From an uncultured Actinomycetes bacterium (GTDB lineage: Bacteria; Actinomycetota; Actinomycetes; Nanopelagicales; Nanopelagicaceae): DNA of 6,201 bases. The notes below the pieces were generated by a model. It was not told the DNA's origin, did not search any database, and worked only from the letters and a program-made list of their open reading frames with translations. Each line of letters begins with the position of its first letter. The stretch's first letter is position 1. This document shows, in pieces, positions 6,082 through 6,201 of this stretch. The DNA lies in the NCBI GenBank assembly GCA_903922745.1, contig CAIXVA010000115.1, positions 1 to 6,201 of the forward strand. The letters are read 5' to 3'. The position numbers and the translations under genes were made by a program.

Positions 6082-6110
6082 TTGCTTATGTTACTGGCCG
6101 GTAGCACAAT
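6082..6110 (+). promoter_or_regulatory. Candidate promoter for a leaderless acyl-CoA dehydrogenase mRNA
   Basis: TTGCTT (6082-6087) and CACAAT (6105-6110) are separated by exactly 17 bp. They match the -35 and -10 consensus at 3/6 and 4/6 positions. Transcription would then begin at about 6117, on the ATG itself. No Shine-Dalgarno sequence precedes that ATG, which agrees with a leaderless transcript, common in actinobacteria. An alternative -10, TATGTT at 6087-6092, would give a leader of about 18 nt. Confidence 0.4.
6090..6105 (+). promoter_or_regulatory. Near-palindromic operator in the divergent promoter region
   Basis: GTTACTGGCCGGTAGC is a 16-bp near-palindrome in which six of eight base pairs are symmetric around a GGCC core (mismatches at the second and sixth positions from each end). 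It fills the spacer between the candidate -35 and -10 of the acyl-CoA dehydrogenase, a typical repressor position. TetR-type regulators of fatty-acid or branched-chain degradation in actinobacteria use sites of this size and look, but the regulator is not in the window. It is about 85 bp from the oxidoreductase start, so control of the minus-strand operon is possible but less likely. Confidence 0.5.
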
Positions 6111-6116
6111 TGCGCC

Positions 6117-6201
6117 ATGAGCCACTACACAGCAAACCTTCGTGACATTGAATTCTGCCTCTTTGACCTACTGGGTCGCGACACAGTTATGGGCACAAAC
6201 C
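6117..6201 (+). CDS. Acyl-CoA dehydrogenase, N-terminal fragment (runs off right edge)
   Basis: Only 28 residues are visible, starting MSHYTANLRDIEFCLFDLL and continuing GRDTVMG. This closely resembles the N-terminal alpha-helical start of actinobacterial acyl-CoA dehydrogenases (xSHYxxNLRDIEFNLFEVL type), flavoenzymes that oxidise acyl-CoA to enoyl-CoA in beta-oxidation. The catalytic glutamate and FAD-binding parts lie outside the window. The ATG at 6117 has no ribosome site upstream and may be the first base of the transcript. It is transcribed away from the phosphonate genes and is probably an unrelated unit, although the two share a 111-bp divergent promoter region. Confidence 0.75.
   Translation, partial: MSHYTANLRDIEFCLFDLLGRDTVMGTN

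Overview
The window looks like part of a planktonic or soil actinobacterial genome of modest GC. Three things suggest this. The left-edge metallophosphoesterase fragment resembles the actinobacterial TIGR03767-type family, the right-edge fragment resembles an actinobacterial acyl-CoA dehydrogenase N-terminus, and the latter appears to be leaderless. Codon third positions are far less GC-biased than in Streptomyces or Mycobacterium. A freshwater/marine low-GC lineage (acI/Nanopelagicales-like) fits, but that placement is inference from composition and family feel, not from a marker gene.

Layout: seven genes lie head to tail on the minus strand, read from about 6005 down to 1. They are a FAD-dependent oxidoreductase (TIGR03364-like, 4893-6005), a phosphonatase-like HAD hydrolase (TIGR03351-like, 4228-4893), a 117-bp gap with an inverted repeat, a secreted solute-binding protein (2905-4110), two ABC permeases (1996-2895 and 1232-2011), an ABC ATPase (192-1232) and the N-terminus of a metallophosphoesterase (1-199, cut by the window edge). 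Five junctions are tight: two TAATG overlaps, a 16-bp overlap, an 8-bp overlap and a 9-bp gap. A separate gene starts divergently on the plus strand at 6117 (acyl-CoA dehydrogenase, 28 residues visible), with a near-palindrome between its plausible -35 and -10 elements.

Proposed joint function (inference from families): a small aminophosphonate is captured outside the cell by the binding protein and imported by the two permeases and the ATPase. The flavoenzyme deaminates it oxidatively to a phosphono-aldehyde, and the HAD enzyme splits the C-P bond to give phosphate and an aldehyde. This replaces the transaminase route (PhnW) and is not the C-P lyase route. The metallophosphoesterase is the unexplained member; its tight coupling to the transporter suggests that it processes an imported phospho- or phosphono-ester. 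No regulator, tRNA, rRNA, CRISPR array or mobile element is visible. No stretch longer than 300 bp lacks a gene.
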